A stretch of DNA of 37,323 bases from Bacteroidales bacterium (GCA_030524805.1 JAUNFY010000021.1:1-37323), one strand, 5' to 3'; numbered from the stretch's first letter, positions 1 through 8,238 are shown. Made by a program: numbers and translations. Notes: a model not told the origin generated them from the letters alone.

Positions 1-44
1 TGCACAATGCACGATCTTAATGCACAATGCTTAATGCTTGATCA
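1..44. repeat. Short AATGC-type direct repeats before the endonuclease gene
   Basis: The left edge carries repeated short strings (TGCACAATGC twice, then TTAATGC and AATGCTTGATC) directly before the first start codon. Low-complexity runs of this kind occur between Bacteroidales genes. No promoter can be assigned because the upstream sequence is cut off. Confidence 0.4.
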
Positions 45-1124
45 ATGATGCTCAACCATAAGAAACTTGGGCTGGCACTGGCGGCTTACATGGGGTTTGC
101 CGCCGGCTTGCAGGCGGATTACAAGGAGGGGTATTACGACGCGATGGACGGAATGATGAAGGAGCGGCTGAAGGAGGCGGCAAAGAGATGCGTGGCCGAC
201 CACACCCGCCTCAACTATACCGACCTGCCCAACTATTGGGTACTCACCGACACGTATCCCGAACGCGACGGCGGAGAACTCCGCTTTTGGGACATGTACA
301 GCAGCGAGAGCTATCTGATCCACCCCGACGAAACGGGCAGACAGGCCTTCTCTCGCAACAAGATGCAACGCGAGCATGCGGTGCCGAAGTCGTGGTGGAA
401 GGTGGGCGACGACGTGGAATACACTCCCGCCTACAGCGACCTCTGGAACCTCTACCCTTCTGACGGCCCCGCCAACCAGGCGAAGAACAATTATCCGCTC
501 GGTCCCGTCGCGACGGCGAGCTTCGACAACGGAGTGACCAAGGTGGGAAGCCCGCAAGCGGGCTTCGGCGGCGGATGCAAGAGCGTGTTCGAGCCGGCCG
601 ACGACTACAAGGGCGACTTCGCACGGGCTTATTTCTACATGGCCACGGTCTACGACGACCTTGCATGGAAATACACCTACATGTTCAAGACCGAGGAGTG
701 GCCCACGCTGCAGCCCTGGGCAATGGACATGCTGCTCGACTGGGCCCGCCGCGACCCAGTGAGCGACAAGGAGATAGCCCGCAACGATGCCGTGGAGAAC
801 TGCCAGGGCAACCGCAACCCCTTCATCGACTTCCCGAGCCTGGCTGAATACGTATGGGGCGACCTCACCGATGAGGTCTTCCTCATCGGCGACCAGCAGG
901 GTGGCGTTGACGCCATCGGGGTCGGCGACGCTCCGGCGTGGCGCATAGGCGACGGAGGCCTCCACATCCTGAGCGATTGCGACACTCCGCTCACCCTGAC
1001 CGACCTCGCGGGGCGCACGCTGATGCGCGTGGCGGCGCCACGGAGCGGCGACTTCCTCCCACTTCCCTGCCGGGGAATACTGATAATCCGCTGCGGAACG
1101 ACAACGCAGAAGATAGCCAACTGA
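45..1124 (+). CDS. Secreted endonuclease I family nuclease (EndA/NucM-like)
   Basis: This 359-residue protein looks like an extracellular or periplasmic non-specific DNase/RNase of the endonuclease I family (beta-beta-alpha-metal fold). Residues 1-24 form a signal peptide. The family motif REHAVPKSWW is at 109-118, with H111 the likely general base. It is followed by the usual DLWNLYPSD...NQAKNNYPLG region, where the Asn residues help bind metal. The nuclease domain ends near residue 285. The last ~60 residues (LTLTDLAGRTLMRV, then CRGILIIRC) resemble a type A type IX secretion sorting tail, which would imply export across the outer membrane; that is inference. Either of the two ATGs at 45 and 48 could start translation. 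It converges on the fimbrillin-like gene. Confidence 0.88.
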   Translation: MMLNHKKLGLALAAYMGFAAGLQADYKEGYYDAMDGMMKERLKEAAKRCVADHTRLNYTDLPNYWVLTDTYPERDGGELRFWDMYSSESYLIHPDETGRQAFSRNKMQREHAVPKSWWKVGDDVEYTPAYSDLWNLYPSDGPANQAKNNYPLGPVATASFDNGVTKVGSPQAGFGGGCKSVFEPADDYKGDFARAYFYMATVYDDLAWKYTYMFKTEEWPTLQPWAMDMLLDWARRDPVSDKEIARNDAVENCQGNRNPFIDFPSLAEYVWGDLTDEVFLIGDQQGGVDAIGVGDAPAWRIGDGGLHILSDCDTPLTLTDLAGRTLMRVAAPRSGDFLPLPCRGILIIRCGTTTQKIAN

Positions 1125-1194
1125 GCGATATGGCCGGATAAACCATAGCCACATGAGTTATGGCCGGTTCTGGATATGGCCTAACAAACGGAAT

Positions 1195-1224
1195 GGCCGC
1201 GACTGCCGATGGGCAGCCGCGGCC
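1195..1224. terminator. Shared terminator hairpin between convergent genes
   Basis: GGCCGCG (1195-1201) pairs with CGCGGCC (1218-1224), and the inner arms CTGCC and GGCAG also pair, leaving one A-C mismatch. It lies between the nuclease (+) and the fimbrillin-like gene (-). No strong T run follows on either side, so its terminator role is inferred from position and strength. Confidence 0.6.
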
Positions 1225-1248
1225 TGATTCTTATTGCAGATTGAAAGG

Positions 1249-2355
1249 TCAACGGAAATCGGATACGTTCACTGAGAAATTCACCGAGGAGGTTTTCCAG
1301 CAGATATTGTAGGTGTAGCAGCGGTTTTCCTGCCAGTCGGCCGAGAGCGGGATGTTTATGGTCTGCGGTGCTTCTGGAGCCTCCTTTCCGGCGAGGGTTT
1401 TCCTCACTGTCACCTTCAGGTAGCCGCCGGCGGCATTGCCGATGCGGGGCTCAACGCTCTGGGGCAGGAGCAGCATCGGGGCGCGGAGGCCTGCCTTGGC
1501 TGCGTCGGCCGAGGGGACGCTGATGTTGCACACCTCGCCGCGTCCTGTGGGGCCAGCCGAGCCGAGGTGCATGTCGAGGTCGGAAAGGATATACGCGTTG
1601 TCGGCAGCCCTGGAATCGAGAGTCCAGCCCGAACCCTCCTGTCCGCCCAGCACCACCGTGATGCCCCCTTCGGTGGATGCGTCGGGGAAACGGTAGGAGC
1701 CGCGGCCGCACACTCCGCCCAGTTCGATGTCGAGAATCTCGATGTCGTCGATCATCGGATTGCAGTTCTGGGCAGTGAAGCAAATCTGCGAGAGGGCATG
1801 GCGGAAGGCGAGCGACACCTTGCCGCCACGGCTGCCGCTGACATTCTTTGCCACGGCATACATGAGGTCGCGCTGCGCCTCCACGTCGGCCTCTACCGAA
1901 AAGTCGCGGATGGCGGGCACGTAGCCCGAGAGGTCGAAGTCGTCGCGGTCGGAAGCGCGGGCTGTGAGGTCGGCGCCGGTGCCGTCGGTGTATGCGTAGA
2001 ATGTGAGGCCGCGCCAGTCGGAGGGGCGGTCGCCGGGCCAGTAGCGGAGGCGGTCGGAAGCCCAGGTGTGGCCGTTGTCGGTGCTTGTCACTATGTCGGC
2101 GCGTCCGCCGTAGAAGTTCGACTCGCCTTCAAAGGCAGTGATGCGGAACTGAGCGTGGCCTGCGGCAGCCGCGGCGTCGGCGGCGGCACGCGTGCCGAGT
2201 CCTGACTTCACTTCAAAACCGATTTCCCTGGAGTCGGCAGCACCTGCTGCGGCTGCGGGTTCAAGATTTCTGAAGTCTTCATCGAGCGAGCACGACGAAG
2301 CAAAAGCGAGGGCGAGGAGAGCGAGGGGGGCGAGTGAGATTTTTTTCAGTTCCAT
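1249..2355 (-). CDS. Fimbrillin-family lipoprotein (Mfa-like)
   Basis: From the ATG at 2355 the product has 368 residues. The frame is open to 2421, but the ATG at 2355 places a classic lipoprotein signal at the N terminus: charged MELKK, a hydrophobic stretch, and the lipobox ASSC with lipidated C22. The rest fits the Bacteroidales fimbrillin-like family: an early TRA(A)-type segment after the lipobox, a middle stretch with YWPGDRPSDW and LTFYAYT, and a C-terminal YTYNICWK strand region with repeated V-N-F/V motifs. Such proteins are surface lipoproteins that assemble into, or decorate, fimbriae through donor-strand exchange. It stands alone with its own promoter, with no FimB/C/D-type partner next to it, so it may be an accessory or tip protein. 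Ala and Gly content is high. Confidence 0.8.
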   Translation of the reverse strand: MELKKISLAPLALLALAFASSCSLDEDFRNLEPAAAAGAADSREIGFEVKSGLGTRAAADAAAAAGHAQFRITAFEGESNFYGGRADIVTSTDNGHTWASDRLRYWPGDRPSDWRGLTFYAYTDGTGADLTARASDRDDFDLSGYVPAIRDFSVEADVEAQRDLMYAVAKNVSGSRGGKVSLAFRHALSQICFTAQNCNPMIDDIEILDIELGGVCGRGSYRFPDASTEGGITVVLGGQEGSGWTLDSRAADNAYILSDLDMHLGSAGPTGRGEVCNISVPSADAAKAGLRAPMLLLPQSVEPRIGNAAGGYLKVTVRKTLAGKEAPEAPQTINIPLSADWQENRCYTYNICWKTSSVNFSVNVSDFR

Positions 2356-2452
2356 AGTGAAGTCGTTTTGTGACGCCGGGCTTTGTTCGGGGCCTGTCTT
2401 CAAGACCGGCCGGGCGGCCACCCGGATTGGGTTATCCTTTCGTTTTCGGCAG

Positions 2453-2484
2453 CAAAATTACTACAGCTCCGGGCATGATGCAAA
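2453..2484 (-). promoter_or_regulatory. Promoter of the fimbrillin-like gene
   Basis: Read on the minus strand, TTTG (2481-2484) is followed after 20 bp by TAATTTTG (2453-2460), a perfect TAnnTTTG box. Spacing matches the Bacteroidetes primary sigma consensus. Transcription would start near 2446 and leave a leader of about 90 nt. Confidence 0.7.
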
Positions 2485-2746
2485 TTGTTTCAATCGATTT
2501 AACCGATTCTTAACCGACTTGTAGCATAAGGCAATAATTTTGCAACAATCCGCCCCCACCGAGCCCGATTCCCGGCCTCAAGCCCCCTTTCCGCCCCCTT
2601 GTCGGCCCCTTCCCGCCCTGCGGCCGCCATCCACTGCCCGACCTGCGCTGAAAAGGGCTCCGGAGGGGGTGAAATATGCAGTTTTCATTCGTTTATTCAA
2701 GCATTTGCGGTTTTTTCCCGATTTTCATTATTTTTTTAAGTTTTCT

Positions 2747-2778
2747 TTTGGTAATAAAGAAAATAGTCACTAACTTTG
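2747..2778 (+). promoter_or_regulatory. Promoter of korAB
   Basis: TTTG (2747-2750), a 20-bp spacer, then TAACTTTG (2771-2778) match the Bacteroidetes TTTG/TAnnTTTG promoter. The start site would lie near 2785, about 50-85 nt before korA depending on which korA ATG is used. Confidence 0.75.
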
Positions 2779-2838
2779 CAATCCAACACAAGCCAACACG
2801 AACAAAACTTCGCAATATGAAAGTGGAGTCACCGGAAT

Positions 2839-4722
2839 ATGGCGGAGCTAATCAAAAAAAATAAAGAGTGTATGCAGCCTAACACAAACATCATCACGAA
2901 AGAAAGCGTGGTGATAAGATTCTCGGGAGATTCCGGCGACGGCATGCAGCTTGCCGGCAACATCTTCTCAAATGTGAGCGCAGGAGAGGGAAACAGCATC
3001 TCGACTTTCCCCGACTATCCTGCCGAGATCCGCGCCCCGCAGGGCTCGCTGAGCGGCGTGAGCGGTTTTCAGGTACATATCGGACGCGGCGTGCACACGC
3101 CGGGCGACTCGGCCGACGTGCTCGTGGCCATGAACCCGGCCGCGCTGAAGACCAACCTCCGCTATCTGAAGAAAGGAGGCATCATCATCTGCGACGGCGA
3201 TTCTTTCCGTCCGGCCGACCTGAAGAAAGCGGAGTATGCCACCGACGACCCCGTGGCTGAACTCGGCATCGACCCGGAGCACATCATGCTCGTGCCTATG
3301 ACCACACTGCTCAAGGCCACCCTGGCCGACAGCGGCATGGACCAGAAAAGCATCCTCAAATGCAAGAACATGCTCGCGCTCGGCATCATCTGCTGGCTAT
3401 TCGACCGCGACGTGGAGAGCGTTTTGCGCAAGCTGCAGGCTAAGTTTGCCAAGAAACCGGCTGTATACGAAGCCAACGCCAAAGTGATACGCGCCGGATG
3501 GGACTACGGCCACAACACCCACGCCAGCATGCCCACCTACCGCATCGAGACCGAACCGGCCCGCCCGGGTGTCTACACCGACGTGAACGGCAACACGGCC
3601 ACCGCATGGGGCCTCATAATGGCCTCGGAGAAGAGCGGACTCCCCCTCTTCCTCGGAAGCTACCCCATCACTCCGGCCACCGACATACTTCATGAACTCG
3701 CCAAGCGCAAAGACCTCGGCGTAAAGGCCTGCCAGATGGAAGACGAGATTGCGGGCGTATGCTCCGCCATCGGCGCTTCCTATGCCGGCAACCTCGCCGT
3801 GACCTCCACCTCAGGCCCCGGCCTGGCGCTTAAGAGCGAGGGCATCGGCCTGGCCGTGATGGCCGAGCTGCCCCTGGTGGTGATCGACGTGCAGCGCGGC
3901 GGCCCCTCAACCGGCCTGCCCACCAAGACCGAACAGACCGACCTGATGCAGGCCCTCTACGGACGCAACGGCGAGTCGCCCCTCTGCGTGGTGGCCGCCA
4001 CAAGCCCCACCGACTGCTTCACCATGGCTTTCGAGGCGGCACGCATAGCGCTTGAGCACACCACTCCCGTGATATTGCTTACCGACGCTTTCATCGCCAA
4101 CGGCTCGAGCGCATGGCGCGTGCCCGAGGAGGAAGACTATCCGGCCATCAAGCCGCATTTCGTCACTCCGGAAATGGTGAAGGAAGGCTGGTCGGCATAC
4201 ATGCGCGACGAGGAATCGCTGTCGCGCTTCTGGGCCATACCCGGCATGGAAGGCGCCATGCACCGCGTGGGTGGCCTCGAGAAAGACTGCCGCACGGGCG
4301 TGATCTCGACCGACGGCGCCAACCATGAGAAGATGGTAGGGCTGCGCCGCCAGAAAGTGGCCAACATCGCCAACTACATCCCTGAGTTGAAAGTGGAGGG
4401 CGACACTGCGTCCGACACCATCCTCGTGGGCTGGGGAGGCACCTACGGCCACCTGCAGACCGCTTGCGAGGAGCTCGCCAAAGAAGGCACCCCCGTGGCT
4501 CTCGCCCAGTTCAAATACATCAACCCGCTCCCGGCCAACGCCCTCGCGGAGCTGCGCAAATATAAGAATGTGATCGTGGCCGAGCTCAACACCGGCATGT
4601 TTGCCGACTATCTGCAGCAGAAGCTGCCCGGCACCGAGATCAAGCGCATCAACAAGATCGAAGGCCAGCCCTTCCTGGTGTCGGAGATAGTGGAGGGAGT
4701 GAAACGTCACATCAACAGTTAA
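2839..4722 (+). CDS. korA: 2-oxoacid:acceptor (ferredoxin) oxidoreductase, alpha subunit with fused gamma domain
   Basis: This 627-residue subunit belongs to the pyruvate/2-oxoglutarate:ferredoxin oxidoreductase superfamily. The N-terminal third (from VVIRFSGDSGDGMQLAG, about residues 27-43) is the gamma domain. The centre (GSYPITPATDILHEL, CQMEDEIAGVCSAIGASYAG, TSTSGPGLALKSEG) is the pyrimidine-binding domain that contacts thiamine diphosphate. The C-terminal part (VGWGGTYGHLQTA, AQFKYINPLP) is the transketolase-like domain II. With KorB it makes or consumes 2-oxoglutarate (or a similar 2-oxoacid) using ferredoxin, CoA and thiamine diphosphate. Starts at 2839 and 2872 are both possible; the second begins just before the conserved region. 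The specific substrate cannot be fixed from sequence, but 2-oxoglutarate is typical for this gamma-alpha fusion. Confidence 0.9.
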   Translation: MAELIKKNKECMQPNTNIITKESVVIRFSGDSGDGMQLAGNIFSNVSAGEGNSISTFPDYPAEIRAPQGSLSGVSGFQVHIGRGVHTPGDSADVLVAMNPAALKTNLRYLKKGGIIICDGDSFRPADLKKAEYATDDPVAELGIDPEHIMLVPMTTLLKATLADSGMDQKSILKCKNMLALGIICWLFDRDVESVLRKLQAKFAKKPAVYEANAKVIRAGWDYGHNTHASMPTYRIETEPARPGVYTDVNGNTATAWGLIMASEKSGLPLFLGSYPITPATDILHELAKRKDLGVKACQMEDEIAGVCSAIGASYAGNLAVTSTSGPGLALKSEGIGLAVMAELPLVVIDVQRGGPSTGLPTKTEQTDLMQALYGRNGESPLCVVAATSPTDCFTMAFEAARIALEHTTPVILLTDAFIANGSSAWRVPEEEDYPAIKPHFVTPEMVKEGWSAYMRDEESLSRFWAIPGMEGAMHRVGGLEKDCRTGVISTDGANHEKMVGLRRQKVANIANYIPELKVEGDTASDTILVGWGGTYGHLQTACEELAKEGTPVALAQFKYINPLPANALAELRKYKNVIVAELNTGMFADYLQQKLPGTEIKRINKIEGQPFLVSEIVEGVKRHINS

Positions 4723-4736
4723 ATCCGGAACGAACA

Positions 4737-5759
4737 ATGGAAAACAATAATTGCCTCTTCGCCCCCGGCGACTATAAGAACGGAGCCAACGTGCGCTGGT
4801 GTCCCGGATGCGGCGACCACGCCATCCTCAATACTCTCCACAAGGCCATGTCGCGCCTCGGCGTAGCGCCGAAAGACATAGTGGTGGTGAGCGGCATCGG
4901 CTGCTCCTCGCGCCTTCCTTATTATATGAACACCTACGGCATGCACACCATCCATGGCCGCGCGGCGGCCGTGGCCACTGGCGTCAAGACCTCCCGCCCG
5001 GAGCTCACCGTATGGCAGATTTCGGGCGACGGCGACGGCCTCGCCATAGGCGGCAACCACTTCATCCACGCCGTGCGACGCAACGTCGACATCAACATGC
5101 TTCTGCTCAATAATAAGATCTACGGCCTCACCAAAGGACAGTACAGCCCGACATCGGCCCGCGGCACGATTTCGAAGTCGAGTCCCTACGGCACCACCGA
5201 AGACCCCTTCATCCCCGCTGAGCTCTGCTTCGGCGCCCGCGGCACTTTCTTCGCCCGCAGCTTCGACATGGGCCTCGACATCAGCGTCGAGGTGATGGAA
5301 GCGGCCGCACGCCACAAGGGTGCGTCGGTAGTGGAGATACTGCAGAACTGCGTCATCTTCAACAACGGCATCCACGCCGGTATAGTAGATAAAGAGGTGC
5401 GCGACGACCACACCATCCATCTGCGCCACGGCGAGAAGATGCTCTTCGGAAAGAATCTCGACAAGGGCCTCGTGCAAGACGGCTTCAACGTGAAGGCCGT
5501 GACGCTCGGCGAAGACGGATACACTATCGACGACGTGCTCGTGCACGACGCGCACTGCGAGAACAATTTCCTCCACCAGCAGCTGGCCATGATGAACGGC
5601 ACCACCCTGCCGCTCGCCCTCGGAGTGATCCGCGACTATTCGGCGCCCACCTACGAGGCGGAGGTAGCCCGCCAGGTAGAGGAAGTGAAGGCCAGGAAGG
5701 GCTTCACGTCGCTGCGCGACATGGTGCTCCGCACGGCCGAGACCTGGACAGTGGAGTAA
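4737..5759 (+). CDS. korB: 2-oxoacid:ferredoxin oxidoreductase, beta subunit
   Basis: This 340-residue subunit provides the thiamine diphosphate and [4Fe-4S] site of the KorAB enzyme. The CPGCGD motif (C22, C25) and GIGCSSR (C56) give three cluster cysteines; a fourth is probably the Cys in EILQNCVIFN near residue 205. The thiamine diphosphate signature GDGDGLAIGGNH starts at 97 and ends with NN at 125-126. Length and motif order match the family. The gene starts 14 bp after korA, so the two are surely co-transcribed. A probable terminator follows at 5791. Confidence 0.92.
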   Translation: MENNNCLFAPGDYKNGANVRWCPGCGDHAILNTLHKAMSRLGVAPKDIVVVSGIGCSSRLPYYMNTYGMHTIHGRAAAVATGVKTSRPELTVWQISGDGDGLAIGGNHFIHAVRRNVDINMLLLNNKIYGLTKGQYSPTSARGTISKSSPYGTTEDPFIPAELCFGARGTFFARSFDMGLDISVEVMEAAARHKGASVVEILQNCVIFNNGIHAGIVDKEVRDDHTIHLRHGEKMLFGKNLDKGLVQDGFNVKAVTLGEDGYTIDDVLVHDAHCENNFLHQQLAMMNGTTLPLALGVIRDYSAPTYEAEVARQVEEVKARKGFTSLRDMVLRTAETWTVE

Positions 5760-5790
5760 GGCCCCCGCGCCTTGCGCCGCCCGGAGGGCG

Positions 5791-5816
5791 AAATCGGCCT
5801 GAAAATCCGATTTTTT
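5791..5816 (+). terminator. korAB terminator
   Basis: AAATCGG (5791-5797) pairs with CCGATTT (5807-5813) around a 9-nt loop and is followed by a short T run. An alternative CGGCC/GGCCG pairing (5795-5799 with 5817-5821) overlaps it. Confidence 0.6.
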
Positions 5817-5901
5817 GGCCGAAAAAGGACTGAAAACTGCACACTCCATAAAAAAATGTGCAATTTTAGTCAAAAAATTTCGGTATGTGAATTTTTTTGA
5901 T

Positions 5902-5909
5902 TAGTTTTG
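5902..5909 (+). promoter_or_regulatory. acpP promoter, -7 box
   Basis: TAGTTTTG fits TAnnTTTG and lies 52 bp before the acpP start in an AT-rich stretch. The upstream box is only partly matched (TTTC at 5878-5881, about 20 bp away). Confidence 0.65.
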
Positions 5910-5961
5910 CAGTCGCGAATAAAAACAAACAACATATTATCAACTCAAAATTATCAAGATT

Positions 5962-6195
5962 ATGTCTGATATCGAAAACAGAGTAAAGGCAATCATCGTC
6001 GAAAAGCTCACAGTAGACGAAAACGAAGTAACACGCGAAGCCGGCTTCAGCACTGACCTCGGCGCTGACTCGCTCGACACCGTAGAGCTCATCATGGAGT
6101 TCGAGAAGCAGTTTGGCATCACAATACCCGACGAGGACGCCGAGAAGATCTCGACAGTAGGTGACGCGATCGATTACATCGAAGCACACGTCTAA
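5962..6195 (+). CDS. acpP: Acyl carrier protein
   Basis: This 77-residue acidic helical protein carries growing acyl chains in fatty-acid synthesis. The phosphopantetheine site is S37 in [12 protein letters not shown], a canonical DSL motif, followed by the conserved [18 protein letters not shown] helix. Length is standard. It is the first gene of an acpP-fabF unit. A long hairpin (6218-6267) lies between it and fabF and could raise acpP output relative to fabF. Confidence 0.97.
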   Translation: MSDIENRVKAIIVEKLTVDENEVTREAGFSTDLGADSLDTVELIMEFEKQFGITIPDEDAEKISTVGDAIDYIEAHV

Positions 6196-6217
6196 AACTC
6201 ACAATCCGCATATTATA

Positions 6218-6267
6218 CTCAAGATCAACGGTTTCCTGCCCATCGGGACAGGAAACCAAATCTTGAG
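6218..6267 (+). other. Extended RNA hairpin in the acpP-fabF gap
   Basis: CTCAAGAT (6218-6225) pairs with ATCTTGAG (6260-6267). Inside it, GGTTTCCTG (6230-6238) pairs with CAGGAAACC (6249-6257) and CCC (6239-6241) with GGG (6245-6247). No T run follows, so it looks like a processing, stabilising or attenuating structure rather than a simple terminator. Confidence 0.7.
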
Positions 6268-6277
6268 ATAATCAATC

Positions 6278-7549
6278 ATGAGAAATATGGAATTAAAAAG
6301 AGTTGTAATCACGGGCCTCGGAGCCCTCACTCCCATCGGCAACGACGTTGCCACCGCTTGGGAAAACGCCAAGAAAGGCGTCAGCGGCGCTGGCCCCATC
6401 ACTCATTTTGACGCATCCCTCTTCAAGACCAAGTTTGCCTGCGAAGTGAAGGATTTCGATCCGGCAGCCCATTTCGACCGCAAGAAAGCACGCCAGCTTG
6501 ACCTCTACGCAATGTATGCCCTCACGGCAGCCGACGAGGCTATCGCCGACTCCGGACTGGAGAACGAAGGGATCGACAAAAACCGCGTGGGCGTGGTGTT
6601 CGCAGCCGGCATCGGCGGCCTCCACACTTTCGAGGAGGAAGCGGGTTATTACGCTATGAACAAAGAAAACGGTCCGAAATACAATCCTTTCTTTATTCCC
6701 AAAATGATTGCGGACATCGCCGCAGGCCAGATCTCGATCGACCACGGCTTCAGAGGTCCTAACTTCGCTACCGTTTCGGCTTGCGCTTCTTCCAACAACG
6801 CCCTCATCGATGCCTTCAACTACATCCGTCTGGGCATGGCCGACGCCATCGTGGCCGGCGGCGCGGAAGCAGCCATCTATCCCGCAGGCGTAGGCGGCTT
6901 CAACTCCATGAAAGCCCTCTCCACCCGCAACGACGAGCCCGCAAAGGCTTCCCGCCCCATGAGCGGCAGCCGCGACGGTTTCGTCATCGGCGAAGGTGCG
7001 GCGGCTCTCGTGCTTGAAGAGCTCGAACACGCCAAGGCCCGCGGTGCGAAAATCTATGCGGAAGTGGCCGGCGGCGGCCTCAGCGCCGATGCTTACCACA
7101 TCACCGCCACACACCCCGAAGGGCTCGGTGCCACACTCGTGATGGAAAACGCCCTTAAAGACGCCGGCATGAAACCGGAAGACATCGACTACATCAACCT
7201 CCACGGCACTTCCACTCCGGTGGGCGACCTCAGCGAGGCCAAGGCAATCAAGAAAGTCTTCGGCGACCATGCCTACAAGCTCAACCTCAGCTCCACCAAG
7301 TCAATGACCGGCCACCTTCTCGGAGCAGCCGGCGCGCTCGAAGCGATCATGACCGTGAAAGCTGTGCAGGAGAACATCGTGCCGCCCACAATCAACCACG
7401 AGGAAGGCGACAACGACCCCGAAATCGACTACAACATGAACTGGACCTTCAACAAGGCTCAGGAGCGTGAGATCAACGCCGCCCTCTCCAACACCTTCGG
7501 CTTCGGCGGCCACAACGCAGCGCTCATCATCAAGAAATACAAAGGCTGA
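6278..7549 (+). CDS. fabF: Beta-ketoacyl-ACP synthase II
   Basis: This 423-residue thiolase-fold enzyme condenses malonyl-ACP with acyl-ACP in chain elongation. The Cys-His-His triad is visible: C169 in ATVSACASSNNAL, H309 in NLHGTSTPVGD and H346 in KSMTGHLLGAAGA, with a Lys at 341. The C-terminal NTFGFGGHNAALI is typical. The ATG at 6278 and one at 6287 (MELKRVVITG) are both possible. It follows acpP by 82 bp. In many Bacteroidetes rnc (RNase III) comes next; here a strong terminator follows and no rnc is present. Confidence 0.96.
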   Translation: MRNMELKRVVITGLGALTPIGNDVATAWENAKKGVSGAGPITHFDASLFKTKFACEVKDFDPAAHFDRKKARQLDLYAMYALTAADEAIADSGLENEGIDKNRVGVVFAAGIGGLHTFEEEAGYYAMNKENGPKYNPFFIPKMIADIAAGQISIDHGFRGPNFATVSACASSNNALIDAFNYIRLGMADAIVAGGAEAAIYPAGVGGFNSMKALSTRNDEPAKASRPMSGSRDGFVIGEGAAALVLEELEHAKARGAKIYAEVAGGGLSADAYHITATHPEGLGATLVMENALKDAGMKPEDIDYINLHGTSTPVGDLSEAKAIKKVFGDHAYKLNLSSTKSMTGHLLGAAGALEAIMTVKAVQENIVPPTINHEEGDNDPEIDYNMNWTFNKAQEREINAALSNTFGFGGHNAALIIKKYKG

Positions 7550-7578
7550 GAAGGCCCACGCCTCATCGCCAGATAAAG

Positions 7579-7612
7579 AATCCGGAAACGTCCCCGTTTC
7601 CGGATTTTTTTA
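7579..7612 (+). terminator. acpP-fabF terminator
   Basis: TCCGGAAACG (7581-7590) pairs perfectly with CGTTTCCGGA (7595-7604), extended by AA/TT, with a 4-nt loop and a T run. This is a textbook intrinsic terminator. Confidence 0.92.
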
Positions 7613-7755
7613 TTCCCCCTCCCGGAAGAAAGGTTTAATCGTCGGGCTCGAGAGTCGGCGGGGCGGACTGAACATTTTGTCGCGGATGCTCGTTTAAACA
7701 CTGATATCACGCGATTGAATCTCTTTTTTACAATAATTTAATACTGAAAAATACT

Positions 7756-8145
7756 ATGAACACAGAAGATTTGAAAGCAAAGGCTGCCTGCGAGGCGCAG
7801 GTAGGAGTGGACGCGGCGAAAGCGGCCGCGGCAGACTATAAGGAAGCGGCATCGCAGCAGGCCGCGCAGCTGAAGCAACAAGCCGCCGATAAAGCCTCTC
7901 AGCTGAAAGAGCAGGCTGCCGATAAAGCCTCTCAGCTGAAAGAGCAGGCGGCTGAGAAAGCCGCCGCTGCCAAAGAGCAGGCTGCTGAAAAGGCAGCGGC
8001 CCTGAAAGAGAAGGCCGGCGAATATGCCGACCAGGCGAAAGACAAAGCATCGGGCTTCTTCGACAAGGTGAAGGAAAAGACGGCCGACCTGCTCCATGCC
8101 GGCGCCGACAAAGTGTCGGACCTCGCCGACAAAATCGATAAATGA
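7756..8145 (+). CDS. Small cytoplasmic LEA-like 11-mer repeat protein
   Basis: This 129-residue protein is very rich in Ala, Lys, Gln and Glu and has no signal peptide or membrane segment. From about residue 40 to 95 it shows five or more consecutive 11-residue units of the type EQAADKASQLK, EQAAEKAAAAK, EKAGEYADQAK. That period is typical of amphipathic or coiled helices in group 3 LEA proteins and apolipoprotein-like repeats. The last part (FFDKVKEKTADLLHAGADKVSDL) is also amphipathic. At the DNA level two 33-bp units (7885-7917 and 7918-7950) differ by one base, showing recent repeat expansion. The function is not recognised; desiccation/stress protection or membrane surface binding is only an analogy. 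It is monocistronic, with a hairpin after it. Confidence 0.75.
   Translation: MNTEDLKAKAACEAQVGVDAAKAAAADYKEAASQQAAQLKQQAADKASQLKEQAADKASQLKEQAAEKAAAAKEQAAEKAAALKEKAGEYADQAKDKASGFFDKVKEKTADLLHAGADKVSDLADKIDK
7885..7950 (+). repeat. Two 33-bp tandem repeats inside the LEA-like gene
   Basis: Units 7885-7917 and 7918-7950 are identical except for the last base. Each encodes one 11-residue helix unit (ADKASQLKEQA). Confidence 0.9.
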
Positions 8146-8166
8146 CGCACCCCCTCCTCAAGCCAC

Positions 8167-8200
8167 AGATAGCCCCGCGACTCCTGCCGCGGGGCTATCT
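8167..8200. terminator. Hairpin between convergent LEA-like gene and RAYT-1
   Basis: AGATAGCCCCGCG (8167-8179) pairs perfectly with CGCGGGGCTATCT (8188-8200) around an 8-nt loop. It sits between two convergent genes. T runs are poor on both strands, but stem strength and position suggest a bidirectional terminator. Confidence 0.7.
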
Positions 8201-8238
8201 TCCATCATGGCAGGGATTCTTTACAGCAAGGATATCTC

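Larger units (their letters stand above)
2356..2838. other. Intergenic region with divergent promoters
   Basis: This 483-bp gap separates the fimbrillin-like gene (-) from korA (+). It holds a good minus-strand promoter (2453-2484) and a good plus-strand promoter (2747-2778). A repeated TTAACCGA-type motif lies near 2498-2518. A C-rich stretch at 2547-2640 shows no recognisable gene; the 77- and 110-codon open frames here lack homology cues. A third TAnnTTTG match at 2535-2542 (+) has no well-spaced upstream box. Confidence 0.6.

Noticed and set aside
2535-2542. Plus-strand TAATTTTG as a second promoter for korA
   Set aside because: No TTTG at 19-21 bp upstream, and a better promoter lies closer to korA.
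2540-2773. 77-codon plus-strand open frame before korA
   Set aside because: It is Pro-rich from a C-rich stretch, runs through the korA promoter and has no recognisable domain.
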